From: JAMCRM01 sp041685075
GTDB lineage: Bacteria; Acidobacteriota; Terriglobia; Bryobacterales; Bryobacteraceae
NCBI GenBank assembly: GCA_041685075.1
Contig: JAWLGN010000132.1
Location: 1 to 14,607, forward strand
Direction: 5' to 3'
Length of the DNA stretch: 14,607 nucleotides
Numbering within the stretch: the stretch's first letter is position 1; every line of letters begins with the position of its first letter. A model generated the notes under the pieces. That model did no database searches and was not told the DNA's origin. It saw only the letters and a program-made list of their open reading frames with translations. The position numbers and the translations under genes were made by a program. Positions 13,612 to 14,607 of this stretch are shown here, in pieces.

Positions 13612-14607
13612 TCCCGCCGGAGGGGCAGGGGGTGGGGTGGCTCTCCGCATGGGAGGACGGCCAACCCTGGCCGGGAACGGTGGTGCTGAACGCCGTCGAG
13701 GGCGGCATCACGGGCAACACGACAGTGGTGCCGGCCGGCACGGGAGGGCGCATCCAGGTCCTCGCCAGCAACGCCACGGATTTGGTAATCGAGCTGTACG
13801 GCTACTACGTTCCGGCGCCCGCGGGGCCGGAGGGGCCGGAAGGGCCGCCGGGACCCATGGGTCCCACCGGGCCGCCCGGCCCGCTCGGCGTCGAGGGCCC
13901 CGCGGGGCCGCAAGGGGTCCAGGGTCCCACCGGGCCGCCGGGGCCGCCGGTGAGTTTCAAAGGAGCGTGGGAGAGCGCCACCGCCTACGGCATGGGAGAT
14001 GCCGTCTTCTTCAACGGATCGAGCTACGTCAGCCTGGCGGACAGCAACACCGGCCATCAGCCCGGCGCCGGCCCGCCATGGGCGCTGCTCGTGCAGCAGG
14101 GCGCCACCGGACCGCAAGGCCTCCAGGGCATCCAAGGGCCGCCGGGTCCCATGGGACCCACCGGCGCCACAGGAGCCCAGGGACCGGTAGGTCCGGCGGG
14201 CCCCGCCGGGCCGCAGGGGGTGGAGGGGCCGCAGGGCGTCCCCGGTGTCATTGGGCCCGAGGGCTCCGAGGGTCCCGCCGGCCCCCCCGGGCCGAGCACC
14301 CTGTCGATCGCTCTCCAGCGCTGGTACGACGTCAATCTTGCCGCCAGTTTCAGGATCGAACGATCTGGTCCCGTCTGTGCGGTCTTCGATGGCGTCCACA
14401 TCTGGGTTGTGACCTGGAGCGGCGACGTCATCAAGCTCCGGGCTGCGGACGGTGCTGTCGCCGGCGTGTACGACACCGGCGTGAGCGGGCACGCCATAGC
14501 CTTCGACGGCGCCAACATCTGGGTAACCCACCCAGACAACGACACCGTCACCAAACTGCGGGCCGCCGACGGAAGCATTTTGGGGTCCTATCCGGCCGGA
14601 CCCTGGC
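13605..14607 (+). CDS. Secreted modular protein copy 2, main part, cut off by window end
   Basis: Open from the GTG at 13605 to the last base with no stop; 334 codons are visible. The layout is as in copy 1: half beta domain, 14 Gly-X-Y triplets, CBM-like module (AYGMGDAVFFNGSSY, NTGHQPG), 22 triplets, then the first propeller repeats. Against copy 1 it has one extra collagen triplet (9 bp) and one extra codon at the start of the first propeller repeat. The first repeat is the most diverged part (RSGPVCAVFDGVHIWVVTW in place of WNPLSAAFDGANILVLKW), while the second is almost unchanged. In-frame length changes and an intact frame over the visible stretch suggest that selection on this protein has continued since duplication. 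The same frameshift caveat applies as for copy 1. Confidence 0.78.
   Translation, partial: MVIPPEGQGVGWLSAWEDGQPWPGTVVLNAVEGGITGNTTVVPAGTGGRIQVLASNATDLVIELYGYYVPAPAGPEGPEGPPGPMGPTGPPGPLGVEGPAGPQGVQGPTGPPGPPVSFKGAWESATAYGMGDAVFFNGSSYVSLADSNTGHQPGAGPPWALLVQQGATGPQGLQGIQGPPGPMGPTGATGAQGPVGPAGPAGPQGVEGPQGVPGVIGPEGSEGPAGPPGPSTLSIALQRWYDVNLAASFRIERSGPVCAVFDGVHIWVVTWSGDVIKLRAADGAVAGVYDTGVSGHAIAFDGANIWVTHPDNDTVTKLRAADGSILGSYPAGPW
13824..13949 (+). repeat. Collagen-like tract 1, copy 2 (14 Gly-X-Y triplets)
   Basis: Uninterrupted Gly-X-Y from GPEGPE to GPPGPP. It is one triplet longer than in copy 1, with GPTGPPGPLGVE replacing GPMGQRGVQ. Confidence 0.9.
14100..14297 (+). repeat. Collagen-like tract 2, copy 2 (22 Gly-X-Y triplets)
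   Basis: Uninterrupted Gly-X-Y from GATGPQ to GPPGPS, same length as in copy 1, with X/Y changes such as GPEGSE for GPAGPE. Confidence 0.9.

Larger units (their letters stand above)
13210..13759 (+). repeat. 550-bp direct repeat, copy 2
   Basis: Second copy of the block at 11258-11807, starting 10 bp after the stop codon of the first modular gene. The tandem unit is therefore about 1952 bp; downstream of the block the copies still align but diverge, and the offset grows to 1964 through 9 bp and 3 bp in-frame length differences. Confidence 0.95.

Overview
The window is GC-rich and gene-dense, with short intergenic gaps. The gene set (a paired AddA/AddB-type helicase-nuclease, a class II aldolase, a TPL/tryptophanase-type lyase, secreted collagen-like proteins with an 'FVP..PCR..DTR' domain, an ISKra4 transposase relic) fits an acidobacterium of the Solibacter/Bryobacter type. 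That assignment is inference from gene style; no rRNA or marker gene is present to settle it.

Left region (1-1988, plus strand): the C-terminal part of a PLP-dependent decarboxylase, overlapping by 4 bp a 376-residue protein whose C-terminal half carries the DGA and GTRHxSA signatures of diadenylate cyclases (DisA_N/DAC fold). The N-terminal half would be the sensor, probably the DACNV type.

Middle region (1995-8884, minus strand, transcribed right to left): class II fructose-bisphosphate aldolase, then an AddB-like nuclease and an AddA-like UvrD helicase-nuclease joined by a 4-bp ATGA overlap. A perfect 13-bp hairpin separates the aldolase from the addBA pair. Both Add-type subunits carry a RecB-type nuclease motif and a four-cysteine Fe-S pattern.

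9123-10589 (plus), divergent from the aldolase across a 238-bp regulatory gap: a tyrosine phenol-lyase/tryptophanase homologue. It has TPL-like substrate residues but several otherwise conserved active-site positions are changed. Then come a possible 30-residue membrane peptide (minus) and a deleted ISKra4-family transposase relic (10786-11158, minus).

Right region (11158-14607, plus): a head-to-tail tandem duplication (unit about 1.95 kb) of a secreted modular protein: signal peptide, beta domain, collagen Gly-X-Y tract, carbohydrate-binding-like module, second collagen tract, seven-repeat beta-propeller. The first 550 bp of the two copies are identical, including upstream DNA and an apparent -1 frameshift that splits both genes at the same base; downstream the copies diverge. 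The second copy runs off the window.

The most interesting points are the shared frameshift with the homogenised 5' block, the DAC-type cyclase coupled to a decarboxylase, and the altered active site of the lyase.
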